A DNA stretch of 64,000 nt from contig NZ_JAGXJW010000002.1 of the NCBI RefSeq assembly GCF_019091135.1, positions 124,001-188,000 on the forward strand, read 5' to 3'. Made by a program: the position numbers and the translations under genes. Shown one piece after another: positions 8,959 to 18,900 of this stretch (positions within the stretch are counted from its first letter, which is position 1; every line of letters starts with the position of its first letter). The notes below the pieces were generated by a model. It saw nothing but the letters and a program-made list of their open reading frames with translations. It made no database searches and had not been told where the DNA came from. The DNA comes from Cohnella sp. GbtcB17 (GTDB taxonomy: Bacteria; Bacillota; Bacilli; Paenibacillales; Paenibacillaceae).

Positions 8959-9852
8959 TCAGGACAGCATTTCCGAGACGTCCACCGGCTCATAATGAAC
9001 GTGAACCTCGTACACCTCGGACGTCCCTTTCAACTTGTTTTCGACGCACGTCGCGATCTCGTGCGCTTCGGCGAAGTCGAGCTCCATGTTGACGAGCACG
9101 ACGACGTCGACGATCGCGCTGCTGCCGTAATTTCGCGCTTTGATGTCTTTGACGGCCTCGACGCCTTCGACCTCGAGGATCGCTTCCTTGAACGATTCGA
9201 TCGTGGACTCGTCGAACCCGTCGGACAGATGGTGGGAGGCGTCGCGGAAAATATCCCAGGCCGTCTTGCAGATGAGGAGGCCGACCGCCACGGCGGTGAC
9301 GGGGTCGAGCCAGGGCAGGCCAAATTGCGAACCGACGATGCCGATGACGGTGCCGATGCTGACGAGCGCGTCCGAGATGTTGTCCTTGGCCGCAGCCATG
9401 ACCGCCTGGCTGTTGATTCGAACCGCAAGCCTGCGGTTGTAGCGATACACAAAGTACATGACGGCCGCACAGAACAGGCCCGTCCAGACCGAGATCGGGT
9501 CCGGCGCCTTCTCGCTCCCGCCGAACACAGAAGCTATGGCGACGAACAACACTTGCAGGCCGACCGCCGCCATAATGAAGGACGAGACGAGCGAAGCGAT
9601 CGTCTCCGATTTCCAATGGCCGTACCGATGGTTGTGATCCGCCGGCTTCCGCGCGAGGCGAAGTCCGATCAGTACGGCGACGGAAGCGACGATGTCGGTC
9701 GCGTTGTTCAGGCCGTCGGCCTTCAACGCTTCGGATCCCGATGCGTAGCCGACGATTAATTTTAACGCCGAGAGGACGATATAAGCGACGATGCTGATGA
9801 TCGCGCCCCGTTCCCCCAGCTTCAGATTGTCGTACCGCTCCTGTTGATCCAT
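8959..9852 (-). CDS. Cation diffusion facilitator (CDF) metal efflux protein
   Basis: A 297-aa six-segment membrane antiporter that exports divalent cations (Zn, Mn, Fe or Co). The intramembrane metal site motifs are visible: DGLNNATD at about 46-53 in segment 2 and KDNISDALVS at about 155-164 in segment 5. The linker HNHRYGHWKSE is typical of the family. The C-terminal 85 residues form the usual cytoplasmic ferredoxin-like dimerisation domain, ending in EVHVHYEPVD. Metal specificity cannot be read from the sequence. It has its own terminator and sits between regulator and transporter genes of the xylan locus, to which it has no obvious link. Confidence 0.93.
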   Translation of the reverse strand: MDQQERYDNLKLGERGAIISIVAYIVLSALKLIVGYASGSEALKADGLNNATDIVASVAVLIGLRLARKPADHNHRYGHWKSETIASLVSSFIMAAVGLQVLFVAIASVFGGSEKAPDPISVWTGLFCAAVMYFVYRYNRRLAVRINSQAVMAAAKDNISDALVSIGTVIGIVGSQFGLPWLDPVTAVAVGLLICKTAWDIFRDASHHLSDGFDESTIESFKEAILEVEGVEAVKDIKARNYGSSAIVDVVVLVNMELDFAEAHEIATCVENKLKGTSEVYEVHVHYEPVDVSEMLS

Positions 9853-9995
9853 GTTCCGAAGTACCTCGCTCCCTATCCAGTACCATCCATACTAGCAAGC
9901 GAGATCGGAGTGGGTCTAGAGAAACGTTTTTTCGCGGGAGCTACAAACGTGTCAGGCCACAACAATCGTGTCGGCTTACAAAAAAGTTGCGCAGC

Positions 9996-10040
9996 GTAAA
10001 AAAGCTCCCTATCCCCGCCTCGCGGGCGGTTATAGAAAGC
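9996..10040 (-). terminator. Rho-independent terminator after the small secreted protein gene
   Basis: On the minus strand a long stem (GCT, CTAT, CCGCC paired with GGCGG, ATAG, AGC, with two small internal loops) closes on CGCGA and is followed by TTTTTT. It lies 26 bp after the stop at 10066. Confidence 0.75.
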
Positions 10041-10065
10041 TCGTTTTATGGTGCAAAGCCGCTCG

Positions 10066-10719
10066 TTAAAACTTGTCGGGGAACTGCTTGACGATGCCCT
10101 CCGTCAAAATATCCGCCAGGTGAATCATATGGATCTCATTTTTGTCCGTCGCGGCAATATCCCCCTTCCAATCCCCCTTGAGACAGTCGAGGACGATCTC
10201 TGTGATCAGTTGAAGATGGGTGTACAGCATGTCTTGCAGCGTTTTAAACGACCAGTTCGGATTCGCGCCGCTTAGAAACTTGGCGATATCATCGGCGTTC
10301 CGATGCCAGTCCGCCTCCAGCTTGGCTACGTCCGCCTGATTGCCGGCCTTGGCCGCATCTACGATCTTGGCCGCGATCCGAATGTGCTCTTTCAGCAGCT
10401 CAGCCAACTGGTTGCCCGCCGCTTCCCCGTAATAGGGCTTGATCAGGTTGCCGATGTCCTGCTGGTTCCGGAGCAGCCGGTCCAGGACGTCCTGCTGGTC
10501 CGGACGATTCGACAGCGCGCTGACGATGTAGCTGCGGGTCCAGATCGTATGGTCGATCCACGCCTTTTGCATGTCGGTCTTCAACTGCACCATTTTCGGA
10601 CTCAGGCAGGCAGTCTCCTTCTGTTTGCCCGCATTAGCTTGCGCGGAACCCATCCCGCCGGTCATGCCGAAGCCGAGTGCCAGGACGATAGCCAAAGCGA
10701 GCAGCCATTTGTTTCTCAA
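10066..10719 (-). CDS. Secreted helical protein of unknown function
   Basis: 217 aa starting with TTG at 10719, with GAGGTG 8 bp upstream; the only nearby ATG is followed at once by a stop. Residues 1-29 are a signal peptide (MRNKWLLALAIVLALGFG, cut near AQANA). The rest is predicted to be mostly alpha-helical, with two similar halves. His-containing helices stand out: AWIDHTIW, KEHIRIAA, ADWHRNAD, MLYTHLQL and EIHMIHLAD. This could be a four-helix bundle, perhaps metal-binding, but that is a guess. Similar Paenibacillus proteins carry inconsistent enzyme names that the sequence does not support. It follows yesM by 67 bp and has its own terminator. Confidence 0.7.
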   Translation of the reverse strand: MRNKWLLALAIVLALGFGMTGGMGSAQANAGKQKETACLSPKMVQLKTDMQKAWIDHTIWTRSYIVSALSNRPDQQDVLDRLLRNQQDIGNLIKPYYGEAAGNQLAELLKEHIRIAAKIVDAAKAGNQADVAKLEADWHRNADDIAKFLSGANPNWSFKTLQDMLYTHLQLITEIVLDCLKGDWKGDIAATDKNEIHMIHLADILTEGIVKQFPDKF

Positions 10720-10786
10720 AGCATCTGCACCTCTGTACGCGTGGAGTGACGATCCGGCTTATTTTGGCGCGCCGCCCGGTATTTAT

Positions 10787-12592
10787 TCAGCCGCCGCCGC
10801 TCGCCTCCTCTATATCCTCCTTCACGACGATGCGGAACGTCGTCCCTGCGCCCTCCTGGCTCGACACCTCGAAGCCCACGTCGTCCTTGTAGTACAGCTT
10901 CAGCCGGTAATAGACGTTTTTGATGCCGACGCTCTCCCCGATGTCCTCGCTATGCTCCAGATCGCTTAAGATCGACGCCAGCCTGTCCGGCGGGATGCCC
11001 GCCCCGTTGTCGCTCACGGTGCAGACGAGTCCTTCCGCCGTCTTGTCGACGGCGACGCGGATGAGTCCGCCCTCCTTCAGCTTCTCGATGCCGTGGATGC
11101 TGGCGTTCTCGACGAGGGGCTGGAGCGTCATCTTCGGAATCGTCAGGCCCAGCACCGATTCGTCCGCTTCGATCCGGTAGTCGAGCTTGTCCCCGAACCG
11201 GTACTTCTGGATATCGAGGAAGCATGCGACGAGGTCGAGCTCGTCCCGGATCGTCACCCAGTCCTTGCCCCAGGCGAGGGACTTGCGGAAAATTTTGGCC
11301 ATACTGTGAATGATGCGCGCCGTCTCCTCTTCCTTTTTCATCAGGCTGCGCATGCGGATCGTCTCGAGCGAGTTGAACAGGAAGTGCGGATTGATCTGGC
11401 TCTGCAGCGCGTGCAGCTGGGACTGATTGCGCTTGATGAGCAGCTCCTTCTTCTGGATGTCGGCGATGTACACATCATGGATCAGGCTCTTGATCTGCAG
11501 CGTCATCCGGTTGAATTCGGCGGTCAGCTGTCCAATCTCATCTTCGGCGTCCTGCCGCGCGATCGTCTCGAACGAGTGGTTTTTCACCTTTTTCATATGC
11601 TTCAGGATGCGCACGAGACGGGCGTTGAGCGACCGGGAAAACCAGATGATGATCAGCGTCGGCAGCAGCACGTTCGGGATGGCCAGGTACAGCACGAAAT
11701 TTTTGGACTTGCGCACCTCCTCCAGCACCGCCGATTCCTTGAAGCGGCCCACGATTCGCCAGTCCGACAGGTAAGGGACGCCCTCGAAGTCCTCGCCGAT
11801 GACGATCATGTCCTTGAACGCCGGGGCTGCGGCAAAGCCGGCCGTCTTGGCTAAGTCGATATCGGCGTTGGTCGAATACTGAATCGCGTCGCCCTGCAGC
11901 AGGTACAGATCTCCTTCCAGGGTCACGTTATGGAACATCTCCCGTATCGCTTCGGGATGGAGATCGATCTTCATGTACTTTTCCCAGGGCTCCGCGACTT
12001 CGGAGTTGCCGATCTTGCGTACGACGCTCAGCATATCGCCCGCCGCGCCCGGATAGTCGGACGTCGTCCGCAGCACGATCGGAGCGGACAGAGCCGAATC
12101 CCGCACCAGCCGGTACCACGGCTGCGCTCTCGTGCTTGCCGTGACGCGCTCGACCTGCCCCCCGTAGATAAGCGTGTCGTTGTCCGAATACAGCGTGATC
12201 CGCTGAATCGCCTCGTACACGGGAGAATATTTGTTCAGCATGCTGATAATGTAGGATTGGTAATTGTATACGTAATCCGACGGCACGTCGTAATTTTTGT
12301 CCATATATTCGATCAGCAGCGCATCGTTGTAGATGACCGCGGAGATGCCGACGGCCACGTTGACCTGGGTCATGAAGTCGTTGCGGATCTGCTCGATGGC
12401 AAGCGAGATGTCCCTCATCTTCTGCTTTTTGACGTTGTTGGTCGTGATGTTGTAGAAAATGACGTTCGTCAGCACGACGGGTATGAACACGGACAAAAAG
12501 TAGACGATCAGCATTTTGTTGCGCAGCCTGACGTTGTTCAGACTGAACGCCCGATTTCGAATCCATCGCAATCCCATTCGCATTCCCCGCAC
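10787..12592 (-). CDS. yesM: YesM-type sensor histidine kinase
   Basis: About 601 aa. A membrane segment at about 27-50 and a second at about 300-318 enclose an extracellular sensor (dCache-like) domain. A HAMP segment follows (about 320-372, with DAEDEIGQLTAEFNRM). The His_kinase domain carries the phospho-acceptor His403 in SQINPHFLFNSLE. The HATPase part ends with LQPLVENASIHG and SDNGAGIPPDRL. The start is uncertain: GTG at 12592, or ATG at 12583 or 12577, none with a strong ribosome site. Translation is probably coupled to yesN, whose stop lies only 9 bp upstream. With YesN it should sense extracellular sugar, probably aldouronates. Confidence 0.92.
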   Translation of the reverse strand: MRGMRMGLRWIRNRAFSLNNVRLRNKMLIVYFLSVFIPVVLTNVIFYNITTNNVKKQKMRDISLAIEQIRNDFMTQVNVAVGISAVIYNDALLIEYMDKNYDVPSDYVYNYQSYIISMLNKYSPVYEAIQRITLYSDNDTLIYGGQVERVTASTRAQPWYRLVRDSALSAPIVLRTTSDYPGAAGDMLSVVRKIGNSEVAEPWEKYMKIDLHPEAIREMFHNVTLEGDLYLLQGDAIQYSTNADIDLAKTAGFAAAPAFKDMIVIGEDFEGVPYLSDWRIVGRFKESAVLEEVRKSKNFVLYLAIPNVLLPTLIIIWFSRSLNARLVRILKHMKKVKNHSFETIARQDAEDEIGQLTAEFNRMTLQIKSLIHDVYIADIQKKELLIKRNQSQLHALQSQINPHFLFNSLETIRMRSLMKKEEETARIIHSMAKIFRKSLAWGKDWVTIRDELDLVACFLDIQKYRFGDKLDYRIEADESVLGLTIPKMTLQPLVENASIHGIEKLKEGGLIRVAVDKTAEGLVCTVSDNGAGIPPDRLASILSDLEHSEDIGESVGIKNVYYRLKLYYKDDVGFEVSSQEGAGTTFRIVVKEDIEEASGGG

Positions 12593-12601
12593 CGCCGATG
12601 A

Positions 12602-14188
12602 TCAAATCTTTTCGCTGATGGCATTTTTGTAAGCGGTCGGCGTCTTCCGTTCGACCTTCTCGAACTGGGTGACGAAGTAGTCGGCATTGCAGAAGCCCAC
12701 GCTCGCCGCGATCTCGTACACCTTTTTGTCCGTCTGCCGAAGCTGCCGCTTCGCCTCTTGAATGCGCAGCTGCAGCACGTAGTCGTTGAAGTACACGCCG
12801 TACGTTTTCTTGAACAGCTGCCCGAGATAGACCGCGTTCATATAGTAGCGCTGCGAGATGCTCTTCAGGCTGATATTCTCGTGAAAATGCCGGTCGATGT
12901 ACGCCTTGATCTTGGCGATGTCGCCCTTGCCGATCGATTCGCGCAGCGACGAGATATAACCGGCGCATTCAGTCAGGAAGGCCAGCAGCAGCTCCCGCAA
13001 GCCGGCAAGGGAACGCGGAACCTCCTGCCAGCCGAGCGTCCCGCTCATCGTCCGAAGCCGGCGCTCGTCGCCCTGCATCGTGCGGACGACGGCCGCAGCG
13101 CCGTACACGACGCGGGAGACAGCCGCTGCGACGGCCTCGGCCGCAAAGCCCTGCTCGCCGAACGCGGCGAGCATCCGGTCCAGCGCGTCCGCCATCGCGT
13201 CCGCATGATTCTCCTCCAGCCCCTCAAGCAAGGCGGCGTATACCGCGGCATCGATCTCGCGGCAGGCAGAGGGCTCGGCATCGCGGATCTCTTCGAACAG
13301 AAGGACCGTCTCCCCGGCCTTCGCGAACTTGGCTTTGCGCGTCTCCTGCGCGGACATACAGGAATGCCTGGCCCGCAGGAGTCCCGAAGCGGCCTCGCCG
13401 ACGTAGATGCGAGGCGCGATGCCATCGCCGCAGCCTGCCGCCCGGGCGAGACGCTCGCCGAGCGCCTTCGCCTCGCGCGGGTCGATCGCGCCGGGCACGA
13501 GCAGTCCCAGCTCGTACCGGTCCCGGAAGTGAACGTAAGGCTCGCAGGCGCAGGGCGGCACCGCGTCCGCACCGGACACGGCGCGTGCGAGCGCGCGCGC
13601 GACGTCGCCGGCGCGGCGAAGCGCCGCCTCCGCGTCCTCCGCCGGCGGATCGTTCAGCTCGACCGCGTAGTAGCGGTAAGGCAAATCCGCCGGCCATCCG
13701 AGCGTGTGGCGATCCGCATCCAGCTCGCGCTCCTCCGCGCGTCCCGATACGAGCGCTTCGAACAGCGAAGGGCGCCGCAGGGCGTCCTCCGCTTCGGTAC
13801 GCTCCTGCTCCCGCTTCAACTGCTCGCCGATTCGGACGAGGGCGGCGATGAGCTCGTACTCGTCGATCGGCTTCAGTAGATAGTCCTGTACGCTGAAGCG
13901 CACGGCCTGCTGTGCATACTTGAAGTCGCCGAAGCCGCTGATGATGATAAAGTGCGTGCCGCCATAGCCGCGTTCCTGCGCTTCCCGGATCATCCCGAGG
14001 CCATCCAGCACAGGCATACGAATATCGGTGACGACGACGTCCGGCGACAGGCGCCCGATCAACGCGGGCGCCTCCTCCCCGTCCTCCGCCTCTCCGACCA
14101 CTTCGTAGCCGTATTGCTCCCACGGGATCAAGCCCGCCAGCCCTTTGCGCGCGAACATCTCGTCGTCCACCAGAATGACCTTTCTCAC
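12602..14188 (-). CDS. yesN: YesN-type response regulator (receiver + AraC DNA-binding domain)
   Basis: 528 aa beginning with GTG at 14188, with GGGAGG 5 bp upstream. Residues 1-120 are a receiver domain with acidic residues DDE at 8-10, phospho-acceptor Asp55 (VVVTDIRMP) and the conserved Lys in DYLLKPID. A long middle region (about 130-420) has no clear domain. The C-terminus carries the two helix-turn-helix AraC domain (IKAYIDRHFHENISLKSIS onward, ending YFVTQFEKVERKTPTAYK). It probably activates the lplA operon. A perfect cre match lies 32 bp upstream of the start, so the regulator itself seems subject to catabolite repression. Confidence 0.93.
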   Translation of the reverse strand: MRKVILVDDEMFARKGLAGLIPWEQYGYEVVGEAEDGEEAPALIGRLSPDVVVTDIRMPVLDGLGMIREAQERGYGGTHFIIISGFGDFKYAQQAVRFSVQDYLLKPIDEYELIAALVRIGEQLKREQERTEAEDALRRPSLFEALVSGRAEERELDADRHTLGWPADLPYRYYAVELNDPPAEDAEAALRRAGDVARALARAVSGADAVPPCACEPYVHFRDRYELGLLVPGAIDPREAKALGERLARAAGCGDGIAPRIYVGEAASGLLRARHSCMSAQETRKAKFAKAGETVLLFEEIRDAEPSACREIDAAVYAALLEGLEENHADAMADALDRMLAAFGEQGFAAEAVAAAVSRVVYGAAAVVRTMQGDERRLRTMSGTLGWQEVPRSLAGLRELLLAFLTECAGYISSLRESIGKGDIAKIKAYIDRHFHENISLKSISQRYYMNAVYLGQLFKKTYGVYFNDYVLQLRIQEAKRQLRQTDKKVYEIAASVGFCNADYFVTQFEKVERKTPTAYKNAISEKI

Positions 14189-14219
14189 GGCATCCTCCCG
14201 TCCGGCGCGTTCGCCCTCT

Positions 14220-14233
14220 TGTAATCGTTTTCA
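14220..14233 (-). promoter_or_regulatory. cre site upstream of yesN
   Basis: Read on the minus strand TGAAAACGATTACA matches the cre consensus TGWAANCGNTNWCA at every position; the reverse orientation matches too. It ends 32 bp before the yesN GTG. Confidence 0.75.
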
Positions 14234-14374
14234 TTTTTAGTGTCTTTGCGGTCGTCAATATTCATCGTTTTCGCTGCTTCTATTGTAGCGTATCGCGGCC
14301 TCCGCCGCACTTTCAAAACTTAGGAAATTTCTTTGAAAATTTAACAGATTCGGGAGTGGAACTGCGGCGGGCTC

Positions 14375-14690
14375 GGTTTGTTTCCGGTCAGAACTTCCTA
14401 CGCATGAGAGGCTGCGGCGGGGGGGGCGGTTTGTTTCCGGTTAGGACCTCTTGCGCGTGAGGAGCTGCGACGGGGGCGGTTTGTTTCCGATTAGGACTTC
14501 TTGCGCGTGAGGAACTGCGGCGGGGCTCGGTTTGTTTCCGGTTAGAACTTCCTACGCATGAGAGGCTGCGGAGGGGCCCGGTTTGTTTCCGGTTAGAACC
14601 TCTTGCGCGTGAGGAGCTGCGACGGGGGCGGTTTGTTTCCGGTTAGAACTTCTTGCGCGTGAGGAACTGCGGCAAGCCGTCCCTGCGGGG
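14375..14690. repeat. Intergenic tandem array C, 50-53-bp period, 6 units
   Basis: Units start at 14375, 14428, 14478, 14529, 14580 and 14630. The core is GGTTTGTTTCCGGTTAGAAC, followed by TTCYTRCGCRTGAG and a G-rich spacer. It lies immediately 3' of the VanZ-like gene. A perfect palindrome GCCGTCCC-TGCG-GGGACGGC (14676-14694) closes the array and may act as the 3' hairpin of the VanZ transcript, although no T-run follows. The TTCCGGTTAGRAAC part recurs in the last unit of array A. Confidence 0.88.
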
Positions 14691-14711
14691 ACGGCCATTC
14701 GACCATTCAAT

Positions 14712-15236
14712 TCATGCCTTTGAAGATCCGCCTGCCTCGTTCGTCCTGGCCCGTGCCCACCCCGAGCCGGCGAACAGCGCGTAGCCGACGCCCGCTCCCA
14801 GCGCGTTCAGAATCAGGTCGTCCACGTCGAAGCTGCCCATGGCGGAGATCAGCTGCGCGGTCTCGAGCGCGAGACTGACGAAGAGCGCATAGAAGAGCAC
14901 GGCGGACAGGCGGCAGCCGACGAACAGGCCGAGGAACAGGCCGAACGGCACGAAAAGCGCGATGTTGCCGAACAGGTTGACCGTGTCGTGCATATGCGGC
15001 AGCCCCGCCAGATTTTCCCGAATCGATACGAGCGGCGTCAGGTTGGCGGATTGCCACCGATAGACGATGTTGCGCGGCTGCTCGGCCGTCTCCAGCATCA
15101 GGCGTCCGAGCAAGGAGACGTTCACGTCGCCGAACTTGAACAGGATCACCTTGATCAATATGTAAAGGTAGCCGGCAAATATAGCGGCGGCGGCGAGCTT
15201 CACCCACAAGACAGGAGAAAGATACTTCACGTTCAT
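14712..15236 (-). CDS. VanZ-like membrane protein
   Basis: 174 aa, starting at ATG 15236 with AGAGGAG 10 bp upstream. It has four to five membrane segments and the VanZ family pattern: an N-terminal segment, the loop NLTPLVSIRENL, then NLFGNIALFVPFGLFLG and ETAQLISAMGSFDVDDLILN. VanZ-like proteins are widespread; only a few contribute to glycopeptide tolerance, and no van genes occur here, so resistance should not be inferred. The gene is monocistronic and divergent from the small membrane protein at 15466. Confidence 0.9.
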   Translation of the reverse strand: MNVKYLSPVLWVKLAAAAIFAGYLYILIKVILFKFGDVNVSLLGRLMLETAEQPRNIVYRWQSANLTPLVSIRENLAGLPHMHDTVNLFGNIALFVPFGLFLGLFVGCRLSAVLFYALFVSLALETAQLISAMGSFDVDDLILNALGAGVGYALFAGSGWARARTNEAGGSSKA

Positions 15237-15465
15237 TCATTCCACGCTCCTCTGCAGCTTTTAGGTGCATTGTAGCGTGCAATGTTAAATTTTTTTCCCG
15301 GATATGTTTTAAATTTTTCTTAAGAAGGAAGCAGCCGACGCCTCGTCGCGCCGTCGAAATAGGGACTTTCAGCCGGCGCAAGGGTTCATTGTGAAGGTTG
15401 AAATCGTTTTGGATGTAACTTTCCATACGTCTAAAGTGTCTAACTATAGGAGGGGGATACAAACG

Positions 15466-15906
15466 ATGAAAAGAAATACGAAAGTCGCGATCGTGGCGAT
15501 CGCCTTACCCGCAGTCGTGGCCGTCCTGTTGACGTCCCTCTTCGTGCTGTGGAAAACGAACGACGACATGTTCAGCCGATTCCGGAGCTTTTCCGTGACC
15601 GTCGTCAACCAATCCGACTACGACCTGGTCTCCGTCGAGACGGGCATCCTGAGCGGCGGCAATCCCGGCCAATCGGACAAGAGCGACGCAAAACGCATCT
15701 TCGGGAAACCGATCAAGGCGGGAGAAAAGAAGGTGCTGAGTCCCAAGCTGAGCATGAACGGCGAAGGCGGCATCTATCTCAAGTATACGAACTCGCGCGG
15801 CGACACCGTTCAGAAAATGGTATGCTCGTACACGGAGAGCGCATCCGGCTCTTCCACGATCACGATTCAAAACGACCGGGTCGACGTGAAGGAAAATTGC
15901 AGCTAG
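15466..15906 (+). CDS. Small membrane-anchored exported protein, unknown function
   Basis: 146 aa beginning at ATG 15466, chosen because AGGAGG lies about 12 bp upstream; a longer frame from 15391 has no ribosome site. One N-terminal membrane segment (VAIVAIALPAVVAVLLTSLFVLW, about 7-29) is followed by an extracellular part of about 115 residues with beta-strand character (VTVVNQSDYDLVSVETGIL, GGIYLKYTNSRGDTVQKMV). It ends VDVKENCS with two Cys in the domain. I recognise no family. It shares a bidirectional terminator with the convergent SLH gene. Confidence 0.7.
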   Translation: MKRNTKVAIVAIALPAVVAVLLTSLFVLWKTNDDMFSRFRSFSVTVVNQSDYDLVSVETGILSGGNPGQSDKSDAKRIFGKPIKAGEKKVLSPKLSMNGEGGIYLKYTNSRGDTVQKMVCSYTESASGSSTITIQNDRVDVKENCS

Positions 15907-15938
15907 GCCTAGCCGCCATCGCCAAGCGCATCAAAGAC

Positions 15939-15967
15939 AAAAGCAGACGCCGCCGCGTCTGCTTTTT
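15939..15967. terminator. Bidirectional rho-independent terminator
   Basis: AAAAGCAGACGC-CGCC-GCGTCTGCTTTTTG: a perfect 10-bp GC-rich stem with A-run and T-run on either side. It serves the plus-strand gene ending at 15906 and the minus-strand SLH gene ending at 15995. Confidence 0.9.
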
Positions 15968-15994
15968 GTCCATTTCTAAAAGATAAGCAACCGA

Positions 15995-18900
15995 TCATTG
16001 AAGCAGGAGCAACGAGATCACCTTGGCGGTCTCGGCGCGGCTGGCCGGCGCGAGCGGATTGAAGCTGCCTGCCGCATCGCCTTCCATGATGCCAAGTTTG
16101 CTCAAGGCAAGCGCCGCGTCGCGCGCCCATGTCGCCAGTGCGGCCTGATCGCGGAAGCTTGTGCCGTCCCCGTCCTGCAGAACCGCGACCTTGCGATAGT
16201 CCAGCGCCCGCCTGAGCATAACCGCCATCTCCTGACGCGAGATGTCCGCGTTCGGATTAAACCGGCCGCCGCGATCGCCCATCACGATGCCGTTCTCGGC
16301 CGCCGCCGCGACAGCCGCGCCGTACCAGGCATTCCCCTTCACGTCGGCGAACGTTGCCGTACCCGATGCTTGCAGTCCAAGCGCTCTGGCGATCATCGCC
16401 GTGAATTCCGCCCTCGTCACCTTCTTGTCCGGACTCACCTGGGTATTGCCGGTGCCCTGCATCACGCCGATGCCGGACAGCATTTGCACATACGAATACG
16501 ACCAATGGGAAGCCGCGAGATCCGTATAATCGCGCTTCACTTCAACCGCGGCATACGTCACGCCCGAGGACAAGGCAGCCGCCCGCTTCTGATTGACGAT
16601 GCTGAAGACTGCGAGTTCAAGCGTGCCGTCCGCGGTCACCCGGTACAAATTCGTATAGGGCGTCAGGGACAAGCCGCTCCAATCCAGCGTATACGCGAAT
16701 GCCTTGCCGTTCGAAGACACGGTAAAGGCCATGCGGCCGGACGCCTCCGCGTTCGGGGCCGCCGCAACCTGCTTCAAGGCGTCTGCATTCGCGAACGGTT
16801 CCTTTTTCCACGTCAGAACGAGGTCCGAGCCGTCGGCCAGCGCGCTCAGCTGAGAGGCGTCGATCCGGATGCCCGGCTGGTCGTCGCCCCGGATGACCAG
16901 GGAACCGACTTGATTGGCCGCCAGCTTGCTCAGCAGACTCGGTCCGATTTTGAGCTGCTGCACCGTGCCGGACACCTTCACCGACAGCTCGCCGTTCGGC
17001 TGGACCGCTTGCAGCTCTTTTTCCGTCAGCTCGTGCACCGTCTTGTCCGTCTCCCCCGTGCCGGTCGGGCTGCTCGGGGTGCCCGGGCCGGAAGTGCCCG
17101 GATTCGTGCCGCCGTTCGTCTTGGCGATCCCAAACGAATCGACCAGCTCGCCGGTCAGCGTTCTCGCTTCAACTTTAATCGCGTCGTCGGCGATTTGAAC
17201 GTGGGTATAAACAGGCACGTCGTCGTCGTACATGAAGCTCAGATAGTCGTACTTCTGGCCATCGTAGAACTTCCAGCCGGACGAGCCGCCGTCCAAATAT
17301 ACGGTTCCGGCGCCGTTCGCGGCGATCTTGCCGTCCGCCATCGGATACGTCCGCGCGTACACGTGATCGTGTCCGACCAGAACGAGATCGACCTTATGAC
17401 TTTCGAGGATGTCGGCGAAATAAATTTTTACGTCCTCTGCTAGCTCCCCGCGGCCGGCTTCCGTGTGGTAAACGGGACGATGGAACATCGCGACGGTCCA
17501 TTTTTTGTCGTTGCCGTCCAGGTCCCGACGCAGCCACTGCGCCTGCAGCGCCATCTGCTCCTTCGTGCCTTCCGAGTTCAGCACGACGAAGTGCGCGTCA
17601 TCCACGTCGTACGAATACGCATACTCCTTGTAAGCGTCCGGCCCGTTGTCCGGCAGACTCGCGCTTTTGACGTAAACCTCCTTGCCCTCCGCCTTTACGT
17701 CGTGGTTGCCGAGCGTCGTCGCCGAAGGAAGGAAGGTCGCGTAGCTTGAGGAAGCTTCCCACAATCGTTTCCACTCAGCGAACGCTCCGCCGACGTCTAC
17801 CGCATCGCCGCCATGCATCAGAAACTGCGTGTCAGGATACGTATCGAGCGCGTTCCGAACGAGAGCTTGATACGTTTCCTTGCCGTTATCCGCCTTGACA
17901 TGGGAGTCTGTGACGAACATGAACGACACCGGCGTGGACGTCTTCGCATCTGCCGTCCTGTAGTCGTACCAATCGCTCCACGCGCCTTCGCTGCCTACCC
18001 GATACTTATACGCCGTCGACTCGCTTAAGCCCTCGATCAGCGCCGTGTTGAACCGAATTTCTCCCTTCGGCCCGTTTTCCAGTTCGCTGAGCACTTGGCT
18101 GGCGCTCTTGGCTTCGACGGTCGCGACCTTCGATGCGTCCGGCGCCGACGCGTTCTGATCCCAATCCGCCGCCTTTACGTATTGAAGATAGTTTTGAGGC
18201 GCCTTCGGACTTGTGGTCCATCCCACGCTCAGTTTGGAGGAGAGTTCATCCGTCACGTACGTTTGTACGTATTCGGGCTTCAGACTGCCGTACGGCTCGA
18301 CGACCTCGAAGCCGATCGCCGCGCTGTTCTTGCTGCCGACGACCGCCTGCGCCTTGTAGGCGCCGAGCGCCAGCGTCGTCAGATCCGTCTTCAGTTCGCC
18401 CTTCTCGTCCGTCCGGCCCAAGGACAAATTCAAAGAAACGATGGATGCGGCGTCTACGTTAGCCTCTTCCACATACCCGGTCGTCGATCCGTCGGGCAGC
18501 ATCACTTCGAACCAGCCGTCGTCCGCCTCCGGCGTCCCGTAGACACGCGTGCCTGCGGGAAGGGTCGCCACCACGGGCTCGGACGTGTCGTCGTCCTCGT
18601 ACACCGACGCTTGCGCGCTCAGCTTCACGACGGCCATCTGCTCCAGCACGCCGCGCAGGTAGACGTCCGCGCCCGCGAACGGCGCGCCGTCGCGCGTCGT
18701 CACCTTGAAGGTCGACGTCGAGTTCAGTCCGACGCCTTCAACCGTCATCAAGTATGGAAAAGCGATCGTGTAGCGGATCGGCTGGGCCAGCGAAGAGAAC
18801 GTCGAGGCATCCGATACGAGCGTGCCTGCGCTCATCTTCACAAGCTTGAAGCGCTCCCCGCGGCCGAGCACTGCATCGGGACTGACGCGGAACTGCACCG

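Noticed and set aside
14712-15236. Glycopeptide resistance from a VanZ-like gene
   Set aside because: VanZ-like proteins are common and no vanHAX or regulator genes are near.
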